NCBI GenBank assembly: GCA_964017065.1
Contig: OZ024784.1
Coordinates: forward strand, 11,761,152 to 11,825,151
Direction of reading: 5' to 3'
Source of the DNA: Haliclona indistincta
Taxonomy: Eukaryota > Porifera > Demospongiae > Haplosclerida > Chalinidae
Length of the DNA stretch: 64,000 nt
Position numbers and translations under genes: made by a program. The notes under the pieces were generated by a model. The model had not been told where the DNA came from. It saw only the letters and a list, made by a program, of their open reading frames with translations, and ran no database searches. Shown one piece after another: positions 1 to 12,667 of this stretch (position 1 is its first letter; each line of letters begins with the position of its first letter).

Positions 1-2255
1 TCAAAAGTGGTATAACTGTCTCCTGTTTTCCTTCTGAGAGTAATGTTTGGACTTGGATAACCAAATGTAAAAAAATCACGTGTGATATTTCCTCCAGCCA
101 TTTCACTAATAATTGTGTTAATAGGGTCTTCAGAAAACTCCAGCAGTGGTACTCCTGTAGATAGTATTAGATAAGCATCGGTTACTGGACTTGTACTTAC
201 CAGCAACATTAAGATGTCCAATATAACTTTGGGTACAACCAACAAGATCACATTGATATGAGCCATGGTTTCTGATTGTCACAGGATTATCAAAACTCAA
301 CCCCCCATCAGATGTGAGAGTATAAGGACTGCAGAAACAAATTAATGATTTTTGAAAAAACTCACATTGTAAGTGCAATTGTCATGATTTTGCTTACCCA
401 TTGGGAGAAGTAGAAATTTGTTCATCGTCTAGTGTGTGAATCCATCTCCAGGAGAGTCCAGTATCCATATTCAATCGACATGTAATGTTAACTCCTTCTT
501 GTCCCAGCTCCACAGTCTGATTCATTGGATTCACATCAAAAAAAGCTGTTGGAGCTAAAATGAAACAAATGTGATAAATGAATATTTAATAGTAATCTGT
601 CTAGTCATAGAAAAAGTTGCTCGTTGTGATTCTCTGATAGATTCATGACCAGTTATTAGTACTAGATCAAAGAGTGTAATTATTTATTATGTGGAGGGTA
701 TCAATTGAGTACATAAGCGACTGTTTTGGATTCCACCATGACAGTACAGCAACCCAAAAACCTGATCAAAGTTGAATACTTGTTACACTTGAGAGATCAT
801 TGTGGTAACTAGGTTTGGTTTATACTTGTGAGGCATCATGTTTGGAATTCATAAACTCTACTACAAGAGATGCCATGATACAGTGAGACTACTACTAAAA
901 TGACCACAAATGATCACAACAGTCAAATTACTCTAGCTTCAATATTCGATTTTGAAGCATGCACATCTAATAGGCTTAGTAAGTAAGGCAGTAGCACCAT
1001 AATGTAATAGCACTGAATGTCGTGTTACAAATATAACACAACCTTGTTGGAAGGAATGTAAAAATGTTGTGAACCAATGAAATATCATGGGACAGCAATT
1101 GTGAGAAAGTCAAGGAATGTACTATAATGGTCTGATTTCTATCCTAGAGACCACGCTACAATGGAATGATCATAAACTCTACTGATATTCAATCCCATCA
1201 TTGGTATTTTGTTGTTGCAGCTGCAATACAGTGACCGACCAGCTAGGAATTACTTGCCAGCATAATCCAGTACGATTGTAATTATGAGATTGATGGTACA
1301 GGCTCCAAGATTATGATGCATGTTATTAGTATGGCTGTTCTGGATGCAAAATAGAACCCTGTCACATGTGGGACTAAGGTTCTAGTTCTGGTACACCATA
1401 ATAGGCTAGTGTCACCAAAGGCTTCAGTATGGGGCAGTAACCAATAGCCAATACATCAAGTTCATATAGGTTTAGAGTGTTTGTAGCAGAACAACCACCT
1501 AAGTAGGAGTTACTATGATTTCTGATGCGTAGGAAGGGACAAGTTGAAGAAGCCCAAGCCTTACAAACTTTATCTATTTATGTGGTTAAAAGAATGTCAA
1601 TACTAAACACCATCGGCAGCATGTTGGCAGTGTGTGTTGTGAGCCCTTTTGACATCAATCAAACTACTGAATCAGTTTTAGGGAATTATCCTATTGTATT
1701 CATAATTATTATTATTGTAAACATTGTGTGGGAGAGCCTATGTACTTATATCTGTGTTTGGAATATTGCACCGAGATTTTATATAGAAGGTATTTGTGGT
1801 GTTTGGTCTCAATGGGGTAATACATTAAGCATATTCAAGACTGGTTGTGTGATATCCTATTGCATCCAGCAGCTGTGGTTGCTATACTGTGGGTGTGTCT
1901 GGATTTTAGAGGGGCTGAAATTGTGTGCCAATAAAACAACACATTAGTCACATTACATCAACACCTTCGTTAGCAGCACACCAGATTTCTCACCAGACCA
2001 GAGTAACAGTAACAGGAGACATTTATTTCGCTACACTAAATCACTAGATTACCAGTTAATTTAACTATATAAACTAAAGGCCACTAAGCAAACAGACCAC
2101 TAAGAAAACAAATAATAATAAAACTGTAGGAATTGTCATATACTGAAACAATTAGTAAGTAACATGTTCTAACCTTTACAAGTAGTTGCTCTACAAGCGA
2201 GCCAGAGTGTCGCAAGTAACGACACGACTAATAGAACTGTCTTCAGCGACGACAT
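1..2255 (-). CDS. Ig-domain secreted or receptor protein, 5' part (partial)
   Basis: Model: complement(join(<1..154, 201..328, 398..554, 2174..2255)); the 3' part lies beyond the left edge. Exon 1 starts MSSLKTVLLVVSLLATLWLA, a classic signal peptide. The next two exons form one Ig domain: TVELGQEGVNITC supplies the first Cys, SWRW the core Trp and GSYQCDLVG the second Cys. The fourth exon (VPLLEFSEDP onward) looks like the start of a second Ig domain. All joins keep frame and use AG/GT sites. It is probably extracellular or a cell-surface adhesion/receptor protein; which one cannot be told without the 3' half. Intron 1 (555-2173, about 1.6 kb) is long for this region and I recognise nothing in it. 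The gene is divergent from CSN1, with 465 bp between the start codons. Confidence 0.7.
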
Positions 2256-2720
2256 TATCCTACACTTCTATCTGATCCAGAAATCTGTAACACCTGCATA
2301 AAATACATAGTTCGTGTTAATGCAACCGCGAAAAACTGAACACAATCTGCCCCCCCTCAGATGTTTGACTCGACGACTATTTACGAGCCGACTGTATGTA
2401 TTACAGTATAGTCGTAAAAATCTGTACTTCAGTAGTACCGATTTTAAGTACAGATGTACTTAAAATCTGTACTACTGTCGTTAACGTAAATGATAATACC
2501 TTTACACACGAATAGTGGATCCCGATAGTCTTGAACCTTTGCTGTAAATACACGTCTACTCACACGTCTACTCGCTCTGTGAACTCGATCGTCGCATGCA
2601 ACAAGGCAACTGTCAAAAAATAATTATTATTTCCGTTAGCCTTGACGTCACGTCACGTCAATACAATACGTCGTCTTGACTCGCGATCGTATCCCCATAA
2701 CGAGTTGTAACATTGTAATC
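2256..2720. promoter_or_regulatory. Bidirectional intergenic region with CRE-like site
   Basis: This 465-bp spacer separates the divergent starts of the Ig gene and CSN1. At 2643-2650 it holds the palindrome TGACGTCA, the full CREB/ATF consensus, followed by two more CGTCA half-sites up to 2660, about 60-75 bp upstream of the CSN1 start codon. At about 2430-2457 there is a perfect hairpin: two 13-base arms (GATTTTAAGTACA and its complement) around a 2-base loop. The motif match is seen directly; a promoter role is inferred from position only. Confidence 0.35.
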
Positions 2721-3635
2721 ATGCCGATAGGCAGAGGATCAGCAGCAGGATGGCCTCAGCAGCGACCATATCCACCACAACAGGTATATAAATACATCTG
2801 CTTGTTCTGTAAGAGCTACAATCACTTGAAGATATTACCTACTAGCAATATTCTATTTAGTGCCTATTCTAATGGGGTATACTCACATGACAGTTTGTAC
2901 ACGACTGTGGCGTTTCCATTCAGTTATATACTGTGTGCTACAGTGGTGCATGTAATGAACACTGCACCAATTGAAACACATGACTTTGCGGCAGACGATC
3001 AATCACTAGTTGATCTGATGTATTTAGTTGCCTGGGGTTATTCCGTGGTAGGAACAATTCTGGGCTACCATATAGCAATACAATTCAACACCATACCACG
3101 GAATAACCCCTATATGTGACACATTTTAATGCTATTGTTGGTGGTGGTGAACTGAGACAGTAAATAGTGACGACAGAATGTTCTTTTTCTGTATCATCAT
3201 GATAGTGTACTTCTTCTGATTTTCTAGTGAGCTTGCCGTGGTATAGATTTCTATGTAAAATAATATATTAAATTTTTAGTGTTGTGAGTACATTATAATA
3301 ATTATCATCATTGACCTGAATATCATCATCCTCTTCCTTCTCTCGCCACATTTTTCTTTACCTCCTCCCATATCTCACTAGATGGATAGTGTTGAACCAA
3401 TGCAAGTTGATGACCCTGAGGGTCCTCAAGATGCACCTGCTGGTTTCATTGTTGACGTACCTTTAAATTTTGTGAGTGAACAATTAAAATTTAACTAAAT
3501 TGATGAGTTCAATATTAAGGATTTGGACAGCTATGGAAGTGGGTATGTGGGTCTAGCCAAGATCAGACGACTCCAATTTGTGGCTAAGCATTGTCCAGGA
3601 CTTCAAGAAGAGGCATTGAAGTGAGTAGGTTTGGT

Positions 3636-3687
<52 letters not shown>

Positions 3688-6600
3688 CTAATACTTGACT
3701 GCTTTCTAATAATGTTTGCTATTGTCATCATCTCTGATGCTTCCAGCTGTTAGTCACTGTTTAGCATTGCGCTAAATCAACACTTTATCACTGTGACAAA
3801 TGAGAAACCCTGGATTATTTTTATGCGCATCAGTATCATGTTGTTCTTTGTGATGTCTACCATATGTTCAGTCAGTGTGTACCATCACCAATGTCCTTCG
3901 TCTTCATCCACAGAGGCCTCGTGTCGGTAACCATTCCTGTGTTAGGAGTGTTATCAAACTAGACTAAACATTGCATGATACTTGTTAATTATGACAAGCA
4001 TCAAATTTGCATTTCTTCTCGTGGTTGTTATGGGAGTGTAGATTAGTTGTTGCACTGCCTGCAAAGTGCCAGGGTGTGGAAAGATTAATCAGATTACCAA
4101 GGTCTGAATTGTTCACTACGCACATGCTGTGTACACAAGTGGTGATTGTGGTTTTTGTGTTTAGAGGCAATCTTCTACTAGTGCGCTAATCTGCTGACGA
4201 TCTACTATAATATTTTTGTACTGTCTCACATTTTGTTTACTGGTATGTGGTTTTGCAATAATTAAGAGTAGACTGTAAAGAGTAGGTATTGTTTGTAACG
4301 AGGAGACGCTCTACAATATACATTTTTTACTATTTCAAAAAATGCTGTATGATGTGTATTGTCTTCTTTCCCTTCAATAGAATGGCACTGTCAATGGTGG
4401 AGCGTACTCACAACACTGCTGCATACCAGGACATCAGACAGAAGCTCTTCTCATGGTACATATTGTGTGATTATGTGTATTTGTTTTCTCAAATCAGATG
4501 TAGAGTTATGTTTGGAATGCTAGAAAATACCCACTAATTTGCTGTGCATGTAACACAGGCACTCCCTAATATACTGCAGTTTCGTTATCATGATCATGTT
4601 ATGTGTATGGAGTTGAATGGTTTCTGTTGGTAGTGAAGAATGTTTGTGTCAGTGTGTGATCTCACAGAGACACTAACTCAGGTCTCTATTTGTGAGCACT
4701 TTTCTATATTAAACTGTGATCATAGATCACTACTTTGATATGTAAACTATGGTTATTGGGTAAGTGATGTCACTGGCTTGCTTAGGAACTACACCTGGTG
4801 CACAAAGTATGCTCAAAATTTGTGTTGCTATAGATACCATCCTCCACACCATATCTGGTGAAATAGTTTTAGAAAATGAGTGCGTGTAAAGAATGTAAGT
4901 GCAGCAGATAATCTCTTGGAGGTAGGAACTCACAGGATCAGAAGTAGAGTTGCAGTTACATATGATGGAATTTCCATTAGATGTGTGTCTTTCTGATTGA
5001 AACATTCCCTCTTGGTCGAATCTGATATTCTTAGACTCCCCAGAAGACACACTGTGCAGGAAGTGTAGTAAGATTTAGCTGCATTTGGTTAATTGGGTAT
5101 AATTGATAGCACATGTGTTATAGTAAATTTCACCGCACAATTTGTTGTTAGCTAAATAGCGAATGCACAAACAGTAAACACCAGGTCCATAACTGAGATA
5201 ATAATGGTATAGATACCAGGGACAGTGGAGTCATCAGTCTATGATTGTTGTGACTGGATCACTACCAGTGTAGCATGCATGCATGATCATGCTCATCTGT
5301 TCTCATTGTCTACATAGTCAGATTTAATTTCAGGTTTAATTTCTGACCTGTACCTGTCGCCCGCACACATAGTATTATACCTTCAAACATAATGAAATTA
5401 TCCATAATTGGTCTTACTGATAGGCTGATAGCCCATGTTACTGGGAAGCCTGTCTACAGTGTAATGTTGTTAATATTTGTTGTCTGTGAAGATTGCCACT
5501 AGTTGTTCATGAACACGAGTGCTGTCCAATGTTTGTCTTTCATCTCTGATAGTGGTACATTTGTGGCTACTGTAATTGATGTTCTGTCTTCTCTGTAGTA
5601 CTACAGTTCCCACTCATAAAAACATGACTACTGTGTGTGATGTGTGTCTATATAATTACATGTAGTATATATACAATCATAACCCTCGTGCATGTACCGA
5701 GGGCTAGAAATGTGGAACATGAACATTAAATAGAATCCCTTGCTAAAACCAAAATGGGGCTCAACAGCACTTCTGTCCACTGGCATTGCTTACATTATGG
5801 ACATCTTTCGGCTGTTGCTAAGCTACATAGCTCTTACGGATGTTTGCCTAACACTGTAAGCAGGAAATTTTGCAAGAGACAAATGCGCGAGATAGAACAT
5901 TATTTTATGAATAATATTTTCGCACGTCTGCGCTATTTGCCTATCTTTGTCAGCTAAAACAAGATAAAATTTTCGCGAATAGTCTGTAATTCGCGAAAAC
6001 TATAGAATATTCCCCCAAAATTTCCCACTATACAATAAACACTAGTTTTTCCAGTTACTATGGCGTTACATTATGCAGTTAGTCTGCTTATCAATGATCA
6101 ATGCAAGTTTCAAACACCAGGAGTGTATAATGAGAAGGAGTGTCTAACTTGGTATTAGCAGAAATTAAAGTCCCCGCGTGCGCAGCAAGAACCTTCCTTA
6201 TAAGGAAGGTTTTACAGCGGCCAGGTCCTCTTTCAGACTCTGCAGCTTGTTGACAATATTTGGTGTGTATTGCTAATTCCAAACCTTCTCTTTCAGCACT
6301 CATGATTCCCGCTATGCTCAAGATGCTGATGAAGCTCAGTTTGTCAGTTCCACTAACAGGAAGTCTGCCATTATTGTGAGTATTGGTAACATGTGTAATG
6401 TGCTGTGTTTGCATGATTTATCACTGCATGGTGTGTTGCTAGTCACAATAGTTCTCTGCTGGGAGACTATTCAACAGAGTGGTATTACATCATCAATAAA
6501 ACAGCATACAGTGTACAAAATTAACTGTTTCATTTAGATGCATAAAATTGCATATTTTTACTAATTTTGTTATTGATTACTGTGCAGCTGGAGAAGTTGG

Positions 6601-9600
6601 ATGCTGATTTGAAGAATTACCGCAGTAATTCAATAAAAGAAAGTATTAGGTAATTATACAACTCTGTATGGTCATAATACGCAATGTACCTGCAGTAGAC
6701 TATCAAACCATTTTCTCTACATTCCAGGAGAGGTTTTGATGCTCTAGGAGACCATTATTTAGACTGTGGTGATCTGAGGTATCTACACAACTCTATAGAA
6801 TAGTGTATGTATTTTGTTTATTGAGCAAGCCGCAACTAAAGTGTTCCTGTGAGCTTTCTATTTGCATCTATCTACAGTGTTCCACACGAAGAGAGTGAAT
6901 TAATGTTAGGAATGTATGACGTCACGTCAATAGTAACAATACATTTTACCTAACAAAATGGCCACCAAAAACCTGCTCTCTCGCAGAGTGAAGTCGCGCT
7001 TGTCGCTGTATATGCTTCTAGAGACGCTAGGTGAGATCTACTTTCATGATTAATGTTTTAGCATTGCAGTCATGAAGTCTTAGAGCTTAACTACCAGTAG
7101 AACTGGAATTCCTGTCCCTAACGTTAGGCTCATCGTGAACGGTCAACTTTTGCTCTCTGCCGCTGATGTAGCACTGATTGGGACCAATCCTGCTGCCAAC
7201 AGATATGCATCCGAGGTGAAAGCTTCAATGCAGCGATAACAGTGCTTAACTACCGGTAGTCCCTGAGATTCGCTCCCTAACGTGTTTTTCCAATTGGCTG
7301 CATGTCTTTCAAATTTCTGTCACGTGAGTGTCATCTGACAAGAAGCCATATAAAGCATAAGATTCAGTAAGGATAGAGGATCAAAATGATATATAAATCA
7401 TAACTCTAGGACAAATAACTCTAGAGAAATCAATCAAAATGTCAAACACACAATTATTCCCTCTCTTCGTGTGGAACACTGTATGTGAATGCATTCGCAT
7501 ATGCTGTAAATACATTACTTTTAAAGCTGACACCATTTAAATCAAGGGTATGCTGAGGGTTTTATTATTGTTATGAATCCCACTATGCACCACGAATTCG
7601 TGGGCGTGTCACTGTTATTTAACCCCGTTTTTGATCTACGTTCGCACGCATACAGGATCGCTATAAAGGCTCGTTTATAGCAGTGACTGGTCAGCAGGTT
7701 CCAGTGGCTCAGCGGTTTAGTATGGTGGCTTGTAATGCAATAGTTCAGGGTTCTTTATGCAAGTATTTTTTATTTTTTAACCAGAAACTTACGTTTTTAG
7801 CTAATTGCTCGACAATCCTTAGGAGGCCCTGTAAAGAATGACCCTCTCGACAATCCTTAGACTTAGCTAGGTCCAAAGGCCCCGTTTAGGATGACCCTCC
7901 TGACTTTGCGCAGTTAGGAAAAGGTTTTTAGGGTTTAGTTGCACGTTAAGCAATGATGTTGTAAAAACGAGACACACTCGGTGCATAGTGGGCTTCTAAT
8001 GACTAAAATTAATGTAACTTATCTCGTTTCGAGTCAAGCACAAAAATTGATTTTTGTGTTCTACTGTATCTTTTTCCACTATTACCTGTGCATAGGCAAG
8101 CATTAAAGCATGGAGCTTCATTTATCATGCTGCTATCAGCATGATAAGACTCAGTACTATGTCTATGACAATTAAAAGCTTATTTTGGAAAACTCTAGCT
8201 TTGACTGTGGTTCCAGGTTGCTGTAATACCCCTAAAGTCTAGTTATTATTTTTATGAGAGCTCTTGATTATAATGTGTAGTTCGGCACTGAAGATGTACA
8301 CCAGATCACGAGATCACTGCACAAGCTCAAAACATGTTGTTTCACTCAGTCTCAACATTATCAAGGTACTGTTGTACAAATGCTAAACTATAATTGACTT
8401 GTGAAAGACCAAAGAATAGTGACGACGGCACTATCATTGTTTGGTGTTGTCATGACTGTTCTCATATTAGGTTAGTGTATTGCTAGGCAACTGGCAACAA
8501 GTACTCAACTACTACAGTAAAGCTGAAGCTACTCATGAAATGACGGAGGTGAGAGAGTCTTAACTTCCTATAAATTCTGAATTGTTTATGTGTGATATTG
8601 TACTTAAATTAGTCATAACAATTTTCATTGTTGTGTCCAGGCCCACAAGGCCCATACTAACCTGGACATAGGCACCAGACTGAAAGTGGCTGCTGGACTG
8701 GCTGAAATGGAAAACAGAAAATACAAAAATGCAGCACGCTACTTCTTACAAGCTTCATTTGATCACTGCCAGTGTCCTGATGTATGGCACTATCTCTATC
8801 AATCATGTCCTATCACTCTAATGATTATAGCTTCTCTCTCCCTACACTGTGGCTGTTTATGGAGGTCTATGTGCTCTTGCCTCGTTTGATCGTCATGAGC
8901 TACACAGCAAGGTCATCACCAGCAGGTAATGTAGCCTTGTCCCCACCCCATACCCCTCTACAAGATGGTGCTCCAATTCCCCTTCTTAAAGGGGTTGGGC
9001 CTGGGGATGAGGCTGCAGGTAATACTGTGAGAGATATATTAGTTGTGATGATATTTGTCTCTTCTAGTGGTTTCAAGCAGTTTCTTGAACTGGAGCCTCA
9101 GTTGAGAGATGTTATTGGTCAGTTCCATCAGTCACAGTATGCCTCCTGTCTCAAGACTCTAGAGGGCCTCAGAGATAGCTTCATGTTGGATATGTACCTA
9201 GCTAACCATATTGCCCAGCTGTACTCAATGATCAGAAATAAAGCACTCATCCAGGTAATGCATCTTTTATAGGTAATTATTTTTTAAATCGATTCCTGTT
9301 CTCTCAGTATTTCAGTCCATATGTATCAGTGGACCTGCAACGGATGGCTGAGGCATTCAATACTGATGTAACTTCTCTTGAGGATGAACTCACTGCTCTC
9401 ATACTAGATGGACAAATCTCAGCTCGTATTGACTCACATGCCAAGGTATAGTGGCTCTGCTGGATCACAGTGGTTGTGCAACTTATAGTGGGTCTTTGTT
9501 AATATCAGGTGATGTATGCCCGACATGTGGACCAACGAAGTGCCGTATTTCAGAAAGCACTTGAAGTTGGTGAAGCATACATTATGAGGAGCAAGGTACT

Positions 9601-9842
9601 GTAAAATACAGTGCACGTAGAATCATTAATAGATTCATTCACCTTGCTTCTTCAAGGTACTGCTGATGAGAGCTTTGTTGCAGAACAACAATATCATTAT
9701 ATCAGTGAGTTCTATTGACCAGGTTTAGTTTTATCTCACTTCCTCCTTTACTCAGCTCTCCTCTGATACTGTTAGTGATGACAGTAGTGCTACTACTGAT
9801 GCCAGCCCTTCTGCTGGGGCTGCTAAGAGAATGAAACCGTGA
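2721..9842 (+). CDS. GPS1: COP9 signalosome complex subunit 1 (CSN1/GPS1)
   Basis: Sixteen exons: 2721..2783, 3382..3471, 3520..3620, 4381..4455, 6297..6375, 6588..6649, 6728..6778, 8281..8365, 8471..8548, 8641..8781, 8831..8925, 9068..9254, 9308..9445, 9509..9595, 9657..9704, 9756..9842; 488 aa, close to human CSN1 (491). The N-terminus ([16 protein letters not shown]), the helical repeats ([30 protein letters not shown]) and the PCI domain ([29 protein letters not shown]) follow the family in order. CSN1 is a scaffold of the signalosome that removes NEDD8 from cullin-RING ligases. Intron 3 has a (GT)n tract, and intron 7 (6779-8280) carries two inverted-repeat elements. Intron 4 (4456-6296) holds nothing I recognise beyond a perfect 22-bp palindrome near 6190. 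Confidence 0.93.
3639..3686. repeat. (GT)n microsatellite
   Basis: About 24 uninterrupted GT units in CSN1 intron 3, starting 18 bases after the exon 3 donor. It could form cryptic GT donor sites but no reading frame depends on it. Confidence 0.95.
6875..7481. mobile_element. Non-autonomous Tc1/mariner-like element (MITE)
   Basis: Termini are inverted repeats of about 21 bp beginning CAGTGTTCCACACGAAGAGA, flanked on both sides by TA (6873-6874 and 7482-7483). TA target duplication plus a CAGT start is the pattern of Tc1/mariner transposons. The element is 607 bp and has no transposase ORF, so it would need an enzyme in trans. Inside are two related segments with CTTAACTACC near 7087 and 7241. 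It lies in CSN1 intron 7. It also carries TGACGTCACGTCA near 6917, much like the CRE cluster at 2643. Confidence 0.8.
7579..7992. mobile_element. Inverted-repeat element with tRNA-like internal segment
   Basis: Ends are CCCACTATGCACC on the left and its complement GGTGCATAGTGGG on the right, 414 bp apart, in CSN1 intron 7. No clear target duplication is visible. Near 7700-7765 it contains GTGGCTCAGCGGTTTAGT followed some 35 bases later by GTTCAGGGTTC, which resembles A-box and B-box elements of a tRNA-derived pol III promoter. It may be a MITE that captured a SINE, or a composite. Family not assigned. Confidence 0.5.
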
Positions 9843-10216
9843 ACAAACACTCTTAGCTAGGACTATAATTGTGTTAATTATTACTGAGTTTTTCAGCTTT
9901 TATTATTTCGCTCAGGTTCTTTAGGTGTCACATGAAGTCAATGACAGTATTATTCATCAAACTGTAGACTAGTCCTTATCACAATCAAGTTGTTCATCAG
10001 CTTGACTTTCGGAGCTTGCCTCTCCTTGCTTATTCTGATAGTTACTCTTTGCCTGTTCGCCACACTGTAATAATTAGTTCAACTTGTATTCATTACAGTT
10101 GCCCTTTCATGTATGATCTGCTGCAATAATCCTCACACTCCCATCTCTGCTTTACGATGTATAGTAATAATGATGAACATAAACAGGCTATGATACAAGC
10201 AGGGTATGACTAAGAG
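9843..10216. other. Convergent intergenic spacer, no gene seen
   Basis: This 374-bp spacer lies between the CSN1 stop and the stop codon of the coiled-coil gene on the other strand. It should hold both 3' UTRs. I see no conserved ORF, RNA gene or repeat. Confidence 0.6.
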
Positions 10217-12394
10217 TTACTTAAATGCATGGTGTCCTTTCTGTATCTGTTCTTTTAATGAACTTGCAATCTCCATCATCAACACTTGAGATCCTGGAAA
10301 ATTAAGATATGTGTAGAGAACTAGCCAATAATTTCATGTGGTACACAGTGACAATGATCTTACCAATTATTATCAAATCTAACCTTATGGGCCCAGTGTA
10401 ATAAATGGGTTCAAAGCTTCTACAGGTATACTGGTGCATTGTTCTAAATGTGCCACTAGTACAGTACTGGGTATTTTAATTAGTATTTTCTCAAGGTAGC
10501 AATGGTGTTAGAGCAATGTGGTGGTTTATTTCTGTTATGGATTCCTCAATTTACCCACTGCCAATAAATAATACCTGGAGTCATAGATTGGCTAATAAAT
10601 GCCTTTCTTCTCTCAAGTTCACTACTTTTCTGAAAAGATGATGGCTGAGAGAAAATCAGTCATTTTAATTATCATAGACAGTATAAACTTTAAACTCACT
10701 GGCAGCTTTGGTTCTGGGACCTCTTCCTTCAGCATTGGGCTTTTTAAAAAGACAGTATCATCAATGATGATTGGTGATTTTGAGGTTCCATAGTTTGATC
10801 TCTTGTTAACAGGAGTCTCATTATCACTTACATTGCAGTGTCTCTTTGAACGACGCATAGAGGTTTTTGGTCGTGATCTCTCCACAGCTCTTTGTCTGCC
10901 TCTACCTTTTCTCAATGGATAAGTTCTAGTTTGCCGTTTGAGGTGAGGGCTTGGTGTTGGTACAACTAAAGATAGTGCGTTATTTTGTGCACTCGAGTTT
11001 CTATCTGCTAGAATTCTCACTGCTGATGCATGGTAGTTTTCTTTAGTGCGGCAGTTGTTGATATGAGCATAGGTGAAAGACGACTGGTCAACCATTCTAC
11101 TGTAAGAAATACCAAAATTTTCTTCTGCACTATTCAAATGTAGAAACTGAATTGGCTTGTGCTCAGAGGACAGCTGTTTGGTGATCAAGCAAGTAGAGGA
11201 TTCATCTCCAGGAACTTGTTGATCCTGACCAGTTGTGTGCTGTATGCTATCGTTCTCTGCTGGGATCCTCTGCTGTGTCTCAAGAAAGTCTTTTGTCATC
11301 ACTTGTTTCTTGCAGTCCAAACAGCATTGTGGAACAGTGGGGCTAGCTTGCTGAACTATTTGTTTCACCAGTTCACAAACTCCATTCATTGTTCCCTCCA
11401 ATGAACCAAATCTTGCACACACCTATAGTGTTATAAATTTTAACATTCCCTGGTCATACCACAAAAAATATATAAAACACTAGCCTCTGTATTGAACTGT
11501 TTAATATCCGCCAAATCTTGTTGGATTTGTAGTTGTCCTTCCATCAGCTGAGAGAGAATGGTTCTCTGCTGCTCAAGAAGTGAAGTATGTTCTGCATTAG
11601 TTAGAATTGAAGTGAAATACATGCTTGAGAAGGGTAAGTGACCTCTTCTCCAGGAATCATCTATATGACTAGTCTGCTTGAGCTGTTCATGAAGTTGAGC
11701 TTTTAGGTCATCAAGGACTGATCCAATCTGTGCAAAATGTTACTAAAATTGCTATGTAATACACACTTACTTCTTTGACACAGTCCTTTGTTGTACTAAT
11801 AACAGAGTCAGTTATGCCTCTCATGCTGTGAGAGAGTCACTTAGCTGTGAGATAGTTACAATCTAGAGGTAGCAAACCTGTCTTGTCTCTTAGACAGCCA
11901 ATGTTCATAGCTAGAGTTGTTAGTGATTACTGCTTGTGCCTGCACATGTCTGTCAGACCGAGCTTGATATGCTGATGGGAGTGATAAGTATCTCGTGTAG
12001 TACTTGGAAGACTGTATTGAAAGAGTGAGACTCAGTTGTTGGTTTACTAACATTCATTACCTGATCAGTTGGTTGTGTTTTATAATGTGCTTCTTCCTCA
12101 AAGCTCAGACTACCACAGGAATCATTTCTTTGTCGTTTGCCTCCTTCAGCTACATCATCACTCATACTGTAGTATCCCTGGGAACTGGACTGAGGCTGTG
12201 AGAAGAGGTCAAGGGATGTCTGGCTGTATTGTGTGTACTGAGAGCTTTCATCATTTGGAGCCGACTCCGACCTCTGGAATTGATTACTAATAAAGAATAT
12301 TATTAGCGACTTATTGTGGCAGTTGATAGACTGACTGAGTTGGTTCTTGTTGCTGAGGACAGAGAGTAGCTGGTGAGACCTTGTTTACAAGCAT
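10217..12394 (-). CDS. Coiled-coil protein, possibly IHO1-like
   Basis: Model: complement(join(10217..10293, 10575..10629, 10700..11422, 11485..11727, 11771..11825, 11878..12011, 12061..12286, 12336..12394)), 523 aa. The N-terminus is Ser/Gln-rich (QYTQYSQTSLDLFSQ), followed by YKTQPTDQ and a heptad-rich coiled coil over exons 5 and 6 (IGSVLDDLKAQLHEQLKQ, LLEQQRTILSQLMEGQ). The C-terminal half is disordered and basic (RKGRGRQRAVERSRPK), a possible nuclear signal. This order resembles IHO1/CCDC36 (HORMAD1 interactor in meiotic break formation), but identity is too weak to name it. The join 11485/11422 needs a GC donor (AG|GCTAGT). The first exon is the least certain part. Confidence 0.55.
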
Positions 12395-12667
12395 GGTAGA
12401 AGAAATTCAGTGAAAGAAGTCGAGACCTAAATTAAAACAAATTAAACATATGAATGCACGAATAGTATAAATTAAACATACGAATGAACAAAATATAATA
12501 GTATTATTGTACCTATACACTTACTTTACTGCAGGCCAGCATGTGTTGCGCGACTGGTACCGATTTCTCTCTAGCAACACCCGAACCAATCAAAACGAGT
12601 CCCGCAAAATAACGGATAACTCCTCCGGATACGTTGTTCAAGAAGCGGTATTTTCGAAAAAAATCAC
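12395..12667. promoter_or_regulatory. Divergent intergenic region
   Basis: This 273-bp spacer lies between the start codons of the coiled-coil gene (-) and haspin (+), so it probably serves both promoters. No specific motif is recognised. Confidence 0.35.

Noticed and set aside
1525..1947. 140-codon plus-strand ORF in intron 1 of the Ig gene
   Set aside because: No initiating context, no domain resemblance, AT-rich, and it lies antisense within a gene model with clean splice sites.
7690..7770. Functional tRNA gene
   Set aside because: Only A-box and weak B-box-like strings are present; no acceptor-stem pairing or anticodon arm can be drawn.
10622..10699. Read-through C-terminus of the coiled-coil gene to the stop at 10622
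   Set aside because: A strong CCA|GTGAGT donor and two downstream exons with matching phases give a better ending.
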